The notes under the pieces were generated by a model. That model ran no database searches, was not told the origin of the DNA, and saw nothing but the letters and a program-made list of their open reading frames with translations. Shown here in pieces: positions 22,744 through 31,219 of a stretch of 41,010 bases of DNA. A program made the position numbers and the translations under genes. Position 1 is the stretch's first letter. Each line of letters begins with the position of its first letter. The DNA comes from Clostridiales bacterium (GTDB lineage: Bacteria > Bacillota > Clostridia > Oscillospirales > Oscillospiraceae), in the NCBI GenBank assembly GCA_022772585.1, contig JALEZN010000040.1, positions 1-41,010 on the forward strand, in the 5' to 3' direction.

Positions 22744-22945
22744 GGGAAAAGTGAAGAATTCCCGAACTTTTGGAGAAATGCCCTACCGTCTGCCCGGGAA
22801 AAGGGTCCGCTTATCCATTTTTCACAGTCACGCTTGCACTATCGTGCCGGTTTATCTCTTAAACGGAGAATTTTTCTTTTTGAACTCCTCCGCAAGGATG
22901 GGACCTGCGGCCCAGTTGGAGCTCCCCGCCGAAAAGCACCGATAC

Positions 22946-22992
22946 GCAACGCAAGCGCCCGACGTGTTTGGCACGTCTGGCGCGGGCGTTGC
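22946..22992. repeat. Long imperfect inverted repeat in the spc gap
   Basis: On the minus strand GCAACGC-CC-GCGCC-A-GACGTG pairs with CACGTC-G-GGCGC-TT-GCGTTGC around loop CCAAA. That is 18 paired bases with two symmetric internal loops. There is no T-run after it on the transcribed strand, so it is not a simple terminator. Confidence 0.75.
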
Positions 22993-23043
22993 ATACCGTT
23001 TGTCTCGTTCAGTCCGGAAAGCGGAAGGCGCTCGGCCGGTAAA

Positions 23044-23229
23044 TTACCAGGAGGCCTTCTTCACGCCGGGGATCTGGCCCTTGTAAGCCAGCTCGCGGAA
23101 GCAGATACGGCACACGCCGTAGTCACGCAGGTAGGCGTGGGGGCGGCCGCAGATCTTGCAGCGGTTGTAGCGGCGGGTGGAGAACTTGGGCTCCGCCTGC
23201 TGCTTGAGGATCATAGATTTCTTAGCCAT
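23044..23229 (-). CDS. rpsN: 30S ribosomal protein S14, zinc-binding type
   Basis: A 61-residue short form of S14. The zinc ligands are CKICGRPH and CRIC, the C+ type. The end [11 protein letters not shown] is conserved. AAGGAGGAGAACGAA precedes the ATG. Confidence 0.97.
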   Translation of the reverse strand: MAKKSMILKQQAEPKFSTRRYNRCKICGRPHAYLRDYGVCRICFRELAYKGQIPGVKKASW

Positions 23230-23242
23230 TTCGTTCTCCTCC

Positions 23243-23791
23243 TTAGCGGGCGAAGGGAGCGCCGATCAGGCTCAGCAGCTCCTTGGCCTCTTCGTCGGTC
23301 TTGGCAGTGGTGCAGAACACGATGTCCATGCCGCGGATCTTGTCGATCTTGTCGTACTCGATCTCGGGGAAGATCAGCTGCTCCTTGATGCCCAGGGCGT
23401 AGTTGCCGCGGCCGTCGAAAGCGTTGCCGTTGATGCCGCGGAAGTCGCGGACACGGGGCAGAGCCACGTTGAACAGGCGGTCCACAAACTCCCACATACG
23501 GTCGCCCCGCAGGGTGACCTTGGCGCCGATGGGCATGCCCTCACGCAGCTTGAAGTTGGCGACGGACTTCTTGGCCTTGGTGATGATGGCCTTCTGGCCG
23601 GTGATCTTGGTCAGATCACCCACAACGGCCTCCAGCACCTTGGCGTTGTCGCGGGCCTCGCCGCAGCCGCAGTTGACCACGATCTTGTCCAGCTTGGGGA
23701 TCTGCATGGTGCTCTTGTAGCCGAACTTCTGCATGAGAGCAGGAGCGACTTCTTCCTGGTACTTCTTCTTCAGGTTGGGCATATCAGCCAT
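23243..23791 (-). CDS. rplE: 50S ribosomal protein L5
   Basis: A 182-residue 5S rRNA-binding protein that contacts P-site tRNA. The start is ATG 23791 ([20 protein letters not shown]), supported by GAGGAGGAG eight bases upstream. A reading 12 codons longer would include that site and is rejected. Conserved parts are [20 protein letters not shown] and [19 protein letters not shown]. Confidence 0.97.
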   Translation of the reverse strand: MADMPNLKKKYQEEVAPALMQKFGYKSTMQIPKLDKIVVNCGCGEARDNAKVLEAVVGDLTKITGQKAIITKAKKSVANFKLREGMPIGAKVTLRGDRMWEFVDRLFNVALPRVRDFRGINGNAFDGRGNYALGIKEQLIFPEIEYDKIDKIRGMDIVFCTTAKTDEEAKELLSLIGAPFAR

Positions 23792-23808
23792 AGTTGACTC
23801 CTCCTCTC

Positions 23809-24123
23809 TTAGATCTCGGCGCCGCACTTCTTGCAGATGCGGACCTTCTTATCACCCTCGACCTTGTGGCCGATGCGGGTGGGCTTGTTGCACTTGGGGC
23901 ACACGCGCTGCACCTTGCAGGCGTAGATGGGGGCTTCCTTCTTGATGATGCCGCCCTCTTCGCCCTGCTTGCGGGGCTTGGTGTGACGGGAGACGATGTT
24001 GACGTTCTCCACGATGACCTTGCTCTCCTTGGGCAGGACGGTGAGGATCTTGCCCTGCTTGCCCTTGTCCTTGCCGGACAGGACGACGACCAAGTCGTCC
24101 TTCTTGATGCTCATCTTGTTCAT
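23809..24123 (-). CDS. rplX: 50S ribosomal protein L24
   Basis: A 104-residue early assembly protein. The KOW motif is [20 protein letters not shown]. It ends with a zinc-ribbon-like set [14 protein letters not shown] and CKKCGAEI. The first of two nearby ATGs (24123) has TAGGAG upstream. Confidence 0.96.
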   Translation of the reverse strand: MNKMSIKKDDLVVVLSGKDKGKQGKILTVLPKESKVIVENVNIVSRHTKPRKQGEEGGIIKKEAPIYACKVQRVCPKCNKPTRIGHKVEGDKKVRICKKCGAEI

Positions 24124-24139
24124 GTCTTCTCCTACCCCC

Positions 24140-24508
24140 TTACAGCACTTCGGGAGCCAGGGACAGGATCTTCATATAATCCTTGTCGCGCAGCTCGCGG
24201 GCCACGGGCCCAAAGATGCGGGTACCCTTGGGGTTCTTGTCGTCCTTGATGAGGACGGCGGCGTTGTCGTCGAAACGGACATAGCTGCCGTCGGCGCGGC
24301 GGACGCCCTTCACGCTGCGGACGATGACGGCCTTGACCACCTCGCCCTTCTTCACGGTTCCGCCGGGCTGAGCCTTACGGACGGAGGCCACGACCACATC
24401 GCCGATGTTGCCGTAACGGCGGCTGGAGCCGCCCAGCACACGGATGGTCTTGATCTCCTTGGCGCCGGTGTTGTCGGCGACCTTCAGATAAGTTTCCTGC
24501 TGAATCAT
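24140..24508 (-). CDS. rplN: 50S ribosomal protein L14
   Basis: A 122-residue protein at the subunit interface. It starts [20 protein letters not shown] and contains [20 protein letters not shown] and [15 protein letters not shown], all conserved. AAGGAGGTGCCGGA precedes the ATG. Confidence 0.97.
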   Translation of the reverse strand: MIQQETYLKVADNTGAKEIKTIRVLGGSSRRYGNIGDVVVASVRKAQPGGTVKKGEVVKAVIVRSVKGVRRADGSYVRFDDNAAVLIKDDKNPKGTRIFGPVARELRDKDYMKILSLAPEVL

Positions 24509-24520
24509 TCCGGCACCTCC

Positions 24521-24781
24521 TTACTTCGCCTTTTCGATGATCTCAACGACGCGCCAACGCTTGTCCTTAGACAGGGGGCGGGTCTCCATGACCTTGACGC
24601 GGTCGCCCACGCCGCAGGCATTCTGCTCGTCGTGGGCCTTCAGCTTGTAGGTCCGCTTGACGATCTTCTTGTACAGGGGGTGGGCCACACGGTCGGCGAT
24701 GGCCACCACAACGGTCTTGTCCATCTTATCGGAGACCACCAGGCCGACTCTGGTCTTACGGGAAGAAGTTCTGTTTTCCAT
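24521..24781 (-). CDS. rpsQ: 30S ribosomal protein S17
   Basis: An 86-residue primary rRNA-binding protein of the OB fold. The signature is [20 protein letters not shown], and it continues with [20 protein letters not shown] and [16 protein letters not shown]. Confidence 0.97.
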   Translation of the reverse strand: MENRTSSRKTRVGLVVSDKMDKTVVVAIADRVAHPLYKKIVKRTYKLKAHDEQNACGVGDRVKVMETRPLSKDKRWRVVEIIEKAK

Positions 24782-24802
24782 GTTCTATTCCTCCTTCTTG
24801 CA

Positions 24803-25003
24803 TTATCGGCCAGCGAGCTGCAGCTCGCGCAGGATGGTCTTGACTCGGGCAATATCCTTCTTGACCTCAGCGATCTTGCCGGGATTCTCGAGCTGATTGG
24901 TGGCATGCTGAAGACGGAGCTGGAACAGGTCCTTCTTCAGGTCGCCCAGCTTGGTCTCCAGCTCGGCGGCGCTCATCTTGCGGACTTCATTTGCCTTCAT
25001 CAT
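24803..25003 (-). CDS. rpmC: 50S ribosomal protein L29
   Basis: A 66-residue helical hairpin protein near the tunnel exit. Conserved sequence: LKKDLFQLRLQHATNQLENP. The first ATG overlaps the rplP stop (TAATG), so translation is coupled; a second ATG follows directly and may also serve. Confidence 0.96.
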   Translation of the reverse strand: MMKANEVRKMSAAELETKLGDLKKDLFQLRLQHATNQLENPGKIAEVKKDIARVKTILRELQLAGR

Positions 25004-25437
25004 TATTCACCACCATTCTCGGTCTCGGCGGTCTCCTTCTTCACAATCTTGCACTTGACAGGCAGCTTGTGAGAAGCAAGACGCAGGGCCTCGCGGGCGG
25101 TCTCCTCGGAGACGCCGGCGATCTCGAACATCACACGGCCGGGCTTGACCACGGCCACCCAGTACTCGGGGGAACCCTTACCGGAACCCATACGGGTCTC
25201 GGCAGGCTTCTCGGTAATGGGCTTGTCGGGGAAGATCTTGATCCAGACCTTACCGCCGCGCTTGGTGTGACGGGTCATGGCGATACGGGCGGCCTCGATC
25301 TGGTTGCTGGTGATCCAGCAGGGCTCGGTGGCCTGAAGGCCCCACTCGCCGTAAGTGACGGTATTGCCCTTCAGGGCCTTGCCGGTCATGCGGCCGCGAT
25401 GGACGCGGCGGTATTTCACTCTCTTAGGCAGCAGCAT
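25003..25437 (-). CDS. rplP: 50S ribosomal protein L16
   Basis: A 144-residue protein that positions A-site tRNA. It starts [20 protein letters not shown] and has [20 protein letters not shown]. The start overlaps the rpsC stop (TAATG), as at the next junction. Confidence 0.97.
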   Translation of the reverse strand: MLLPKRVKYRRVHRGRMTGKALKGNTVTYGEWGLQATEPCWITSNQIEAARIAMTRHTKRGGKVWIKIFPDKPITEKPAETRMGSGKGSPEYWVAVVKPGRVMFEIAGVSEETAREALRLASHKLPVKCKIVKKETAETENGGE

Positions 25438-26285
25438 TAGTTGGAGCCTCCTTCCTTAGGGGTAGCGGGAGCGGCGGGACGGGGGCCCCGGTTGAAGCCC
25501 TGGCCCTGGGGACGGCCGCCATTGCGGTTGAAGCCGCCCTGGCGATTGCCGCTGAAGCCGCCCTTGCGCTCGCCATCACGGCGCTCGCGGCGGGGACGGT
25601 CAGGACGCTCCTTGAAGTTCTTGGTGTCCAGGGTGCGGGGGGTGGTCCGCAGGCTCTGGGTGAGCACCTCGCCCTTGTAGATCCACACCTTCACGCCGAT
25701 GCGGCCGTAGGTGGTGGCAGCCTCAGCAAAGCCGTAGTCAATGTCGGCGCGGAGGGTCTGCAGGGGGATGGTGCCGTCATGATAGTGCTCCACGCGGGCG
25801 ATCTCGGCGCCGCCCAGGCGGCCGGAGCAGCAGGTCTTGATGCCGCGGGCGCCCATACGCATGGCGCGGCCCATGGCGTTCTTCATAGCGCGGCGGAAGC
25901 CGATGCGCTTCTCCAGCTGCTGGGCGATGTTCTCGGCCACCAGCTGAGCGTTCATGTCGGGGCTCTTGACCTCGACAATGTTCAGGGCCACGCTCTTGCC
26001 GATCATCTTCTCCAGGGTGAGACGCAGGCGCTCGATGTCGGCGCCGCCCTTACCGATGACCACGCCGGGACGGGCGCAGTGCAGGTAGATGCGGACCTTG
26101 GCATTGTCGCGCTCGATCTCGATCTTGGGGATACCGGCGGAATACAGGGTCTTCTTCAGGTAATCGCGGATCTTCTTGTCCTCGACCAGCAGGTCGCCGA
26201 CCTTCTCGTTGCGGGCGTACCAGCGGGAGTCCCAATCCTTAATGACACCCACGCGCAGGCCGTGGGGATTGACTTTCTGTCCCAT
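25437..26285 (-). CDS. rpsC: 30S ribosomal protein S3 with a long Gly/Arg/Asn-rich tail
   Basis: A 282-residue protein of the mRNA entry site. The KH domain ([20 protein letters not shown]) and C-domain ([20 protein letters not shown], then [16 protein letters not shown]) are complete by about residue 210. The remaining 70 residues are low-complexity and basic, with units such as [20 protein letters not shown]. Usual bacterial S3 is about 210-230 residues, so the tail is an extension. A helicase-assisting or RNA-chaperone role for it is only a guess. Confidence 0.97.
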   Translation of the reverse strand: MGQKVNPHGLRVGVIKDWDSRWYARNEKVGDLLVEDKKIRDYLKKTLYSAGIPKIEIERDNAKVRIYLHCARPGVVIGKGGADIERLRLTLEKMIGKSVALNIVEVKSPDMNAQLVAENIAQQLEKRIGFRRAMKNAMGRAMRMGARGIKTCCSGRLGGAEIARVEHYHDGTIPLQTLRADIDYGFAEAATTYGRIGVKVWIYKGEVLTQSLRTTPRTLDTKNFKERPDRPRRERRDGERKGGFSGNRQGGFNRNGGRPQGQGFNRGPRPAAPATPKEGGSN

Positions 26286-26300
26286 ATTGTTCCTCCTCCC

Positions 26301-26633
26301 TTAGCGCTCGCTCACCGCGATGGTGATGTGAGAAGTGCGCTTATTGATCCGGTACGCACGGCCCTGGGCGCGGGGCATCATCCGCTTGATGATGGGGCCG
26401 GGGGCGGCGTAGGTAGTGGACACATACAGCTTCTCAGGATCCATCTGGTGGTTGTTCTCGGCGTTGGCCGCGGCGCTCTTGAGCACCTTGAGCATCAGCT
26501 CGGAGGCAGCCTTGGGGGTGGCCATCAGGATGGCGGTGGCCTCAGCCACACTCTTGCCGCGGATCAGATCGCAGACGATCTGCACCTTGCGGGGAGAGAT
26601 GCGGGCATACTTCAGTACAGCTTTCGCTTCCAT
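26301..26633 (-). CDS. rplV: 50S ribosomal protein L22
   Basis: A 110-residue protein whose beta hairpin lines the exit tunnel. The start is ATG 26633 ([20 protein letters not shown]) with AAGGAGGAGAGAAG upstream; a longer reading overlapping rpsS is rejected. Conserved end: [20 protein letters not shown]. Confidence 0.97.
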   Translation of the reverse strand: MEAKAVLKYARISPRKVQIVCDLIRGKSVAEATAILMATPKAASELMLKVLKSAAANAENNHQMDPEKLYVSTTYAAPGPIIKRMMPRAQGRAYRINKRTSHITIAVSER

Positions 26634-26646
26634 TCTTCTCTCCTCC

Positions 26647-26919
26647 TTACTTACCGGTCTTGCTGCCAGCGTGGCCGCGGAAGGTGCGGGTGGGGGCAAA
26701 CTCGCCCAGCTTGTGACCCACCATGTCCTCGGTCACGTAGACGGGCACATGCTTCTTGCCGTCATGGACGGCGAAGGTGTGGCCCACGAAGGCGGGGAAG
26801 ATAGTGGAGGCGCGGCTCCAGGTCTTGAGGACCTTCTTCTCGCCGGTCTGGTTCATTTCATCGACCCGCTTCAGCAGCTCAGGGGCGCAAAAGGGGCCTT
26901 TCTTGATACTTCTGCTCAT
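26647..26919 (-). CDS. rpsS: 30S ribosomal protein S19
   Basis: A 90-residue 30S head protein. It starts [20 protein letters not shown] and has [20 protein letters not shown] and the ending [35 protein letters not shown] precedes the ATG. Confidence 0.97.
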   Translation of the reverse strand: MSRSIKKGPFCAPELLKRVDEMNQTGEKKVLKTWSRASTIFPAFVGHTFAVHDGKKHVPVYVTEDMVGHKLGEFAPTRTFRGHAGSKTGK

Positions 26920-26933
26920 CTTTTACTGCCTCC

Positions 26934-27767
26934 TTACTTCGCGTTGCGATGCTTGACGATGAACTTCTCCGTGCGGTTCTTGCCCTTGCGGGTCTTGAAG
27001 CCCATAGCAGGCTTGCCCCAGGGAGTCACAGGGCCGGGACGGCCCACAGGGCTCTTGCCCTCGCCGCCGCCGTGGGGGTGGTCGTTGGGGTTCATGACGG
27101 AGCCGCGGACGGTGGGACGCCAGCCCATGTGGCGCTTGCGGCCGGCCTTACCAATCTGGATGTTCTCGTGCTCGATGTTGCCGATCTGGCCGATGGTGGC
27201 CAGGCAGTCCAGGCGGATATAGCGGACTTCGCCGGAGGGGAGGCGGACCTGAGCCATGCCGTTCTCCTTGGCCATCAGCTGAGCGAACTCGCCGGCGGCG
27301 CGGACCAGCTGGCCGCCCTTGCCGGGGTAGAGCTCGATGTTGTGGATCAGGGTGCCCAGGGGGATGTTGGCGATGGGCAGGCAGTTGCCGGGCAGGATGT
27401 CGGCGTCGGGACCGGTCATGATGATGTGGCCGGCCTTCATGCCCACGGTAGCCAGGATATAGCGCTTCTCGCCGTCCTCATACTGGATGAGGGCGATGTT
27501 GGCGGAGCGGTTGGGATCGTACTCCACGCGCAGAACAGTGGCGGAGCCCTGCTTGTCGCGCTTGAAGTCGATGATGCGGTACTTCTTCTTGTTGCCGCCG
27601 CCGCGATGGCGGACGGTGATACGGCCGTAGCTGTTGCGGCCGGCGTTCTTCTTCAGAACCTCGGTCAGGCTGCGCTCAGGCTTGGCCTTCTTGTCGATCC
27701 CCTCGAAGGCGGACACGGTCATGTGACGGCGGGAGGGGGTAGTGGGCTTGTAAGTCTTGATAGCCAT
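26934..27767 (-). CDS. rplB: 50S ribosomal protein L2
   Basis: A 277-residue core protein needed for subunit association and the peptidyl-transferase centre. Typical parts are [20 protein letters not shown] and the C-terminal [20 protein letters not shown] with the conserved His. Normal length. Confidence 0.97.
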   Translation of the reverse strand: MAIKTYKPTTPSRRHMTVSAFEGIDKKAKPERSLTEVLKKNAGRNSYGRITVRHRGGGNKKKYRIIDFKRDKQGSATVLRVEYDPNRSANIALIQYEDGEKRYILATVGMKAGHIIMTGPDADILPGNCLPIANIPLGTLIHNIELYPGKGGQLVRAAGEFAQLMAKENGMAQVRLPSGEVRYIRLDCLATIGQIGNIEHENIQIGKAGRKRHMGWRPTVRGSVMNPNDHPHGGGEGKSPVGRPGPVTPWGKPAMGFKTRKGKNRTEKFIVKHRNAK

Positions 27768-27781
27768 TCCTTTTTACCTCC

Positions 27782-28081
27782 TTACACCATGCCCTCGAAG
27801 AACTCAATGCTCTTGGAGTCCTCGGTGAGGGTGACGATAGCCTTCTTGAAGGAGGGACGGCGGCCGGCGGGATAACGGCCGGTACGCTTCTCCTTACCAT
27901 CCATGTTGATGGTGTTGACCTTGGAGACCTTCACGCCGAAGATCTCTTCGACAGCCTTGGCGATCTCGATCTTGTTGGCGTCCTTGGCCACCTCGAAGGT
28001 GTACTTCTTCATCTCGAACAGAGAAGCGGACTTCTCGGTGATGATGGGACGCTTGATGATATCATAAGCGGTGGTAGCCAT
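27782..28081 (-). CDS. rplW: 50S ribosomal protein L23
   Basis: A 99-residue protein at the tunnel exit, where trigger factor and SRP dock. It starts with [20 protein letters not shown] and continues [20 protein letters not shown]. Its ATG overlaps the rplD stop (TAATG). Confidence 0.97.
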   Translation of the reverse strand: MATTAYDIIKRPIITEKSASLFEMKKYTFEVAKDANKIEIAKAVEEIFGVKVSKVNTINMDGKEKRTGRYPAGRRPSFKKAIVTLTEDSKSIEFFEGMV

Positions 28082-28695
28082 TACGCGAACACCTCCTCGA
28101 TGACGGCCAGGGCGGCCTTGTCGACGATGAACTTGTCGGCGTTGACGATGTCGTAAACGCTCAGGATCTTGGCGCTGGTGGTGACCACGCCGGGGATGTT
28201 CCGGGCGGACTTGACCACGTTGGGGCAGGCGGTGACCACGACGGCCTTGCCGGCCTCCACGGCGTTCAGGAAGCCCTGGAAGGTCTTGGTCTTGATGGAG
28301 TCCATGCCCAGCTCATCGACCACGAGGACGTTGCCCTCGGCGGCCTTGGCGGAGAGGACGGACTTCAGAGCCAGGCGCTTGACCTTCTTGTTCAGGGAGT
28401 AGTTGTAGCTGCGGGGCTTGGGCGCGAAGACGATGCCGCCGTGCGTCCACTGGGGAGCGCGGGTGGAACCCTGGCGGGCGCGGCCGGTGCCCTTCTGGCG
28501 CCAGGGCTTGATGCCGCCGCCGGAAACCTCGGCGCGGGTCAGAGCGCTCTGGGTGCCCTGACGGCAGTTGGCCAGGTGGTTCTTGACGACTTCGTGGACA
28601 ACGACTTCGTTGGGCTCAATACCAAAGATGACATCGGAGAGCTCCACTTCGCCGACCTTCGTGCCGGTCATGTTAACAACAGTTGCCTTAGGCAT
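28081..28695 (-). CDS. rplD: 50S ribosomal protein L4
   Basis: A 204-residue protein with a loop reaching the exit tunnel ([20 protein letters not shown]). In E. coli and B. subtilis-type bacteria L4 can repress the S10 operon through the leader RNA; a candidate leader is present here before rpsJ. Normal length. Confidence 0.97.
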   Translation of the reverse strand: MPKATVVNMTGTKVGEVELSDVIFGIEPNEVVVHEVVKNHLANCRQGTQSALTRAEVSGGGIKPWRQKGTGRARQGSTRAPQWTHGGIVFAPKPRSYNYSLNKKVKRLALKSVLSAKAAEGNVLVVDELGMDSIKTKTFQGFLNAVEAGKAVVVTACPNVVKSARNIPGVVTTSAKILSVYDIVNADKFIVDKAALAVIEEVFA

Positions 28696-28712
28696 TTGGT
28701 ATCTCTCCTTTC

Positions 28713-29438
28713 TTACTTGTTACGGGCGGAAGCCTTCTGGGGATTGACGCGGGCGGAAGCCTTCTGCGGGTTGATGCTGGCGTTGGCGGCAGCACCCTTC
28801 TCCTTGACGTTGATCACGCTGTTGCGCAGATACACAACGCCGCCCTTGGGGCCGGGGATCGCGCCGCGGACGGCGATGAGGCCCAGCTCGGAATCGACCT
28901 TGACCACGTCCAGGTTCAGGACGGTGATCTGCTCGCTGCCCATGTGGCCGGCGCCGATCTTGCCCTTGAAGATACGGGAAGGATCGGTAGCGGGGCCCAT
29001 GGAACCGGCATGGCGGTGGACAGGGCCGCCGCCGTGGCTCATGGGAGTGCGGCCGGCATTCCAGCGCTTGACAACGCCGGCGTAGCCCTTGCCCTTGCTG
29101 ATGCCGGTGACGTCCACGCGGTCGCCCTCGGCGAACACATCGGCCTTCACCTCGTCGCCGACCTTCATGTCGGCAGCCTTGCTCAGCTTGAACTCCTTGA
29201 GCACCTTCTTGGGAGCCACGCCAGCCTTCTTCAAATGGCCCAGCTCGGGCTTGGTGAGCTTCTTCTCAGCCACGTCCTCGTAGCCGAGCTGCACGGCGCT
29301 GTAGCCGTCCTTCTCCTCGGTCTTCTTCTGCACCACGGTGCAGGGGCCCGCCGCGATGACGGTGACCGGGATGACCTTGCCGTCGGTATCAAAGATCTGC
29401 GACATGCCGACCTTCTTGCCGATAATGGCCTTTTCCAT
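28713..29438 (-). CDS. rplC: 50S ribosomal protein L3 with duplicated C-terminal tail
   Basis: A 241-residue early assembly protein. Conserved parts are [40 protein letters not shown] and [20 protein letters not shown]. The normal protein ends near VINVKE. Here about 30 extra residues follow, containing two copies of a nine-residue unit (NPQKASARV), encoded by a 27-bp direct repeat at 28723-28766. AGGAGGAAAAAAC precedes the ATG. Confidence 0.97.
   Translation of the reverse strand: MEKAIIGKKVGMSQIFDTDGKVIPVTVIAAGPCTVVQKKTEEKDGYSAVQLGYEDVAEKKLTKPELGHLKKAGVAPKKVLKEFKLSKAADMKVGDEVKADVFAEGDRVDVTGISKGKGYAGVVKRWNAGRTPMSHGGGPVHRHAGSMGPATDPSRIFKGKIGAGHMGSEQITVLNLDVVKVDSELGLIAVRGAIPGPKGGVVYLRNSVINVKEKGAAANASINPQKASARVNPQKASARNK
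28723..28766 (-). repeat. 27-bp direct repeat in the 3' end of rplC
   Basis: CGGGCGGAAGCCTTCTG (plus-strand reading) occurs at 28723 and again at 28750, a 27-bp spacing. It encodes two in-frame copies of the NPQKASAR unit in the L3 tail. Confidence 0.85.
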
Positions 29439-29618
29439 GTTTTTTCCTCCTTGTTAAGGTTATTGGTTGGACGAGGTGAGCATTGGCTCTCATTGCTCGG
29501 CCAACTTGACCCGTCCGTCTCAACATGCGACGGACAGCGGGTTCAACGGATTTCATTGCCGGGGCTTATCACGCCCCGTTTCCCTTGCGGCCGGGCGGCC
29601 TGCTCGGGAATCCAGCGC
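29439..29618 (-). promoter_or_regulatory. Structured 180-nt leader between rpsJ and rplC
   Basis: rpsJ and rplC are usually close, but here 180 nt separate them. The transcript can form ACGGGGC/GCCCCGG and GTCCGTC/GACGGAC hairpins. A third has GTTGG/CCAAC outside and GAGCA/TGCTC inside, and lies just before the rplC site. No T-run follows. It looks like a translational control element for L3. Confidence 0.5.
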
Positions 29619-29933
29619 TTAGAGCTTGATCTCGATCTCGACGCCGGCAGGAAGCTCCAGGCTCATCAGGGCCTCCACAGTCTTGGGGGAGGGCTTCAGG
29701 ATGTCGATGAGGCGCTTGTGGGTGCGGCGCTCAAACTGCTCCCGGCTGTCCTTGTATTTATGCACCGCGCGAAGGATGGTCACGACTTCCTTCTTGGTGG
29801 GCAGGGGGATGGGGCCGGACACGGTAGCGCCGGTGCGCTTGGCGGTCTCCACGATCTTCTCAGCGCTCTGGTCGATGAGCTGATGGTCGTAGGCCTTCAG
29901 GCGGATACGGATCATTTCTTTCTGAGCTGCCAT
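29619..29933 (-). CDS. rpsJ: 30S ribosomal protein S10
   Basis: A 104-residue 30S head protein that also takes part in transcription antitermination with NusB in bacteria. The start is ATG 29933 ([20 protein letters not shown]), with AAGGAGG eight bases upstream; a longer reading runs into the leader. Conserved: [20 protein letters not shown] and [20 protein letters not shown]. It is the first gene of the ribosomal cluster. Confidence 0.97.
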   Translation of the reverse strand: MAAQKEMIRIRLKAYDHQLIDQSAEKIVETAKRTGATVSGPIPLPTKKEVVTILRAVHKYKDSREQFERRTHKRLIDILKPSPKTVEALMSLELPAGVEIEIKL

Positions 29934-30039
29934 GGTGTTTTCCTCCTTAAACATACGAAGTGACGTTTTGTATTCCGTGCACGCTTCGTACGGTGAGAAT
30001 CTTCTGTACACGTTTCCGTGCGTATCACTCTGTGACACG

Positions 30040-30070
30040 AAGAAAACCGGCGCAAAAGCAGCCGGTTTCG
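30040..30070 (-). terminator. Terminator-like attenuator hairpin in the S10 leader
   Basis: AAACCGGC pairs with GCCGGTTT (8 bp), followed by TTCTT. It lies about 130-160 nt after the expected start of transcription and before rpsJ, so it can only be a conditional terminator. L4 control of S10 leaders is known in other bacteria; whether this one responds to L4 is unknown. Confidence 0.55.
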
Positions 30071-30207
30071 TCCCTGCACAGCGATATACGCCGTGTACGG
30101 AACCTTCTCAGCCGCCCGATTTGCTCGGACATACTCCGCGGAAGTTACCGGTCAGACCGCAATCTCCCGCATCATCGCAGTATGCGCCCTTTTGCAGGCG
30201 CTCCATT

Positions 30208-30236
30208 ATGATATTATAATCTAGCTGCAAAGTCAA
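30208..30236 (-). promoter_or_regulatory. Promoter of the S10 operon
   Basis: TTGACT (30231-30236), a 17-bp AT-rich spacer and TATCAT (30208-30213) on the minus strand. A TATAAT also lies in the spacer but too near the -35 box. Confidence 0.75.
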
Positions 30237-30355
30237 GCATTTTTTTCGCTTTTTCGCTCGCCTTTCCGCCAATCCCGGGGGCTTTTTGATCCGCTTCTTT
30301 GTGCGTCCTGTCATATCCCCCGCACAGGACCCGTGAGGGCGGGGAGCGCTTCCGC

Positions 30356-31219
30356 TCAGCCCCGCTCCAGCGCCGCCTCCACCAGGGGCAGCATGGCCTC
30401 GCCGTCGATCTGCTCCCCGGTAAAGTGCTCCAGGGCGAAAATGGCCTGCCAGATCAGCATTCCCAGGCCGTTGAGGGCGGTATGGCCCAGCGTCCGGGCC
30501 CTTTGCAGCAGTTCAGTCTCGGCCGGACTGTAAATGAGATCGCACACCGCAACTCCGCCGGGCAGCTCCTCCAGGAACGACAGATCCTCAAACTGCCCGC
30601 CAGTGCCCGTCATGCCCAGGTTGGTGCAGTTGACCACCAGGTCGGCCCTGCCGGCCAGCCGGCGGAGGGTATCAGTATCAAAGCCCGCCGGGATCATCCG
30701 CTCCGGCGCGGCGGCGCACAGGGCAGCCGCCTTCTCCACGGTCCGGTTGGCCACCACCACTTTCGCGGCCTTTCCCGCCTGGCAGAGCTTGGGGGCCACC
30801 GCCCTGGCGGCCCCGCCGGCCCCCAGAAGGAGCACGGTCTTTCCCTCTGTCTCCACCTCCGCGTGGCGTAGGGAGGCCAGAAACCCCCGGCCGTCGGTAT
30901 TATATCCGTAATATTTGCCATCCCGGATACAGACGGTATTCACCGCGCCGTACATCCGGGCGTCCTCATCCAACTCATCCATCAGAGGCGCCAGCTCCTG
31001 CTTGTGGGGCATGGTGGCGTTGAATCCGGCATAACCGGCGAAGGCCGCGCAGGAGAGCCACTCCCCCGCCCGCCCCCGGGGCACGCTCTGGCACAGGTAC
31101 ACATAGTCCAGCCCCAGGGCGGCGATCATGGTGTTCTGGATCAGGGGGGACTTGGAGTGGAGCACCGGGTCCCCGATGACGCACAGCTTTTTTGTGGTGT
31201 TTTTCAATTCTACCCGCAT
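30356..31219 (-). CDS. aroE: Shikimate dehydrogenase
   Basis: A 287-residue NADP enzyme that reduces 3-dehydroshikimate to shikimate. The start is ATG 31219 (MRVELKNTTKKLCVIGDPVL) with TGGAGGCGAGAGC upstream, overlapping the hydrolase gene by 10 bases. Substrate-binding SKSPLIQNT and the catalytic Lys in NATMPHKQ are present. The NADP loop is LLGAGGAARA, followed by VVANRTVEKA. It is the last gene of the aromatic operon. Confidence 0.95.
   Translation of the reverse strand: MRVELKNTTKKLCVIGDPVLHSKSPLIQNTMIAALGLDYVYLCQSVPRGRAGEWLSCAAFAGYAGFNATMPHKQELAPLMDELDEDARMYGAVNTVCIRDGKYYGYNTDGRGFLASLRHAEVETEGKTVLLLGAGGAARAVAPKLCQAGKAAKVVVANRTVEKAAALCAAAPERMIPAGFDTDTLRRLAGRADLVVNCTNLGMTGTGGQFEDLSFLEELPGGVAVCDLIYSPAETELLQRARTLGHTALNGLGMLIWQAIFALEHFTGEQIDGEAMLPLVEAALERG

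Larger units (their letters stand above)
22609..23043 (-). other. 435-bp non-coding gap inside the spc operon, rich in hairpins
   Basis: rpsN and rpsH are normally almost contiguous, but here 435 bp separate them. I see no convincing gene in either strand. The stretch contains an 18-bp-paired hairpin (22946-22992) and a second hairpin at about 22882-22922 (CCGCAGG with CCTTGCGG, flanked by CTCC and GGAG). It also contains a possible promoter (22715-22743). It could be an inserted intergenic repeat, a structured RNA or an S8-type control leader. Confidence 0.6.
29934..30355 (-). promoter_or_regulatory. S10 operon promoter and leader region
   Basis: This 422-bp stretch between aroE and rpsJ holds the S10 promoter (30208-30236) and a leader of about 268 nt. 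The leader contains a terminator-like hairpin (30040-30070), a GAAA-capped CACG/CGTG hairpin, and TACGAAG/CTTCGTA pairing near the start codon. The aro side has hairpins (GTCCTGT/ACAGGAC) but no clear terminator, so some read-through from aroE is possible. I see no gene here. Confidence 0.65.

Noticed and set aside
22751-23388. Plus-strand frames in the spc gap and across rpsN
   Set aside because: No ribosome sites, antisense to rpsN in part, and composition follows the hairpins; kept as a non-coding finding instead.
30108-30314. 68-codon minus-strand frame between aroE and rpsJ
   Set aside because: It overlaps the S10 promoter, and its Lys/Arg-rich N-terminus comes from A-rich sequence; no ribosome site.
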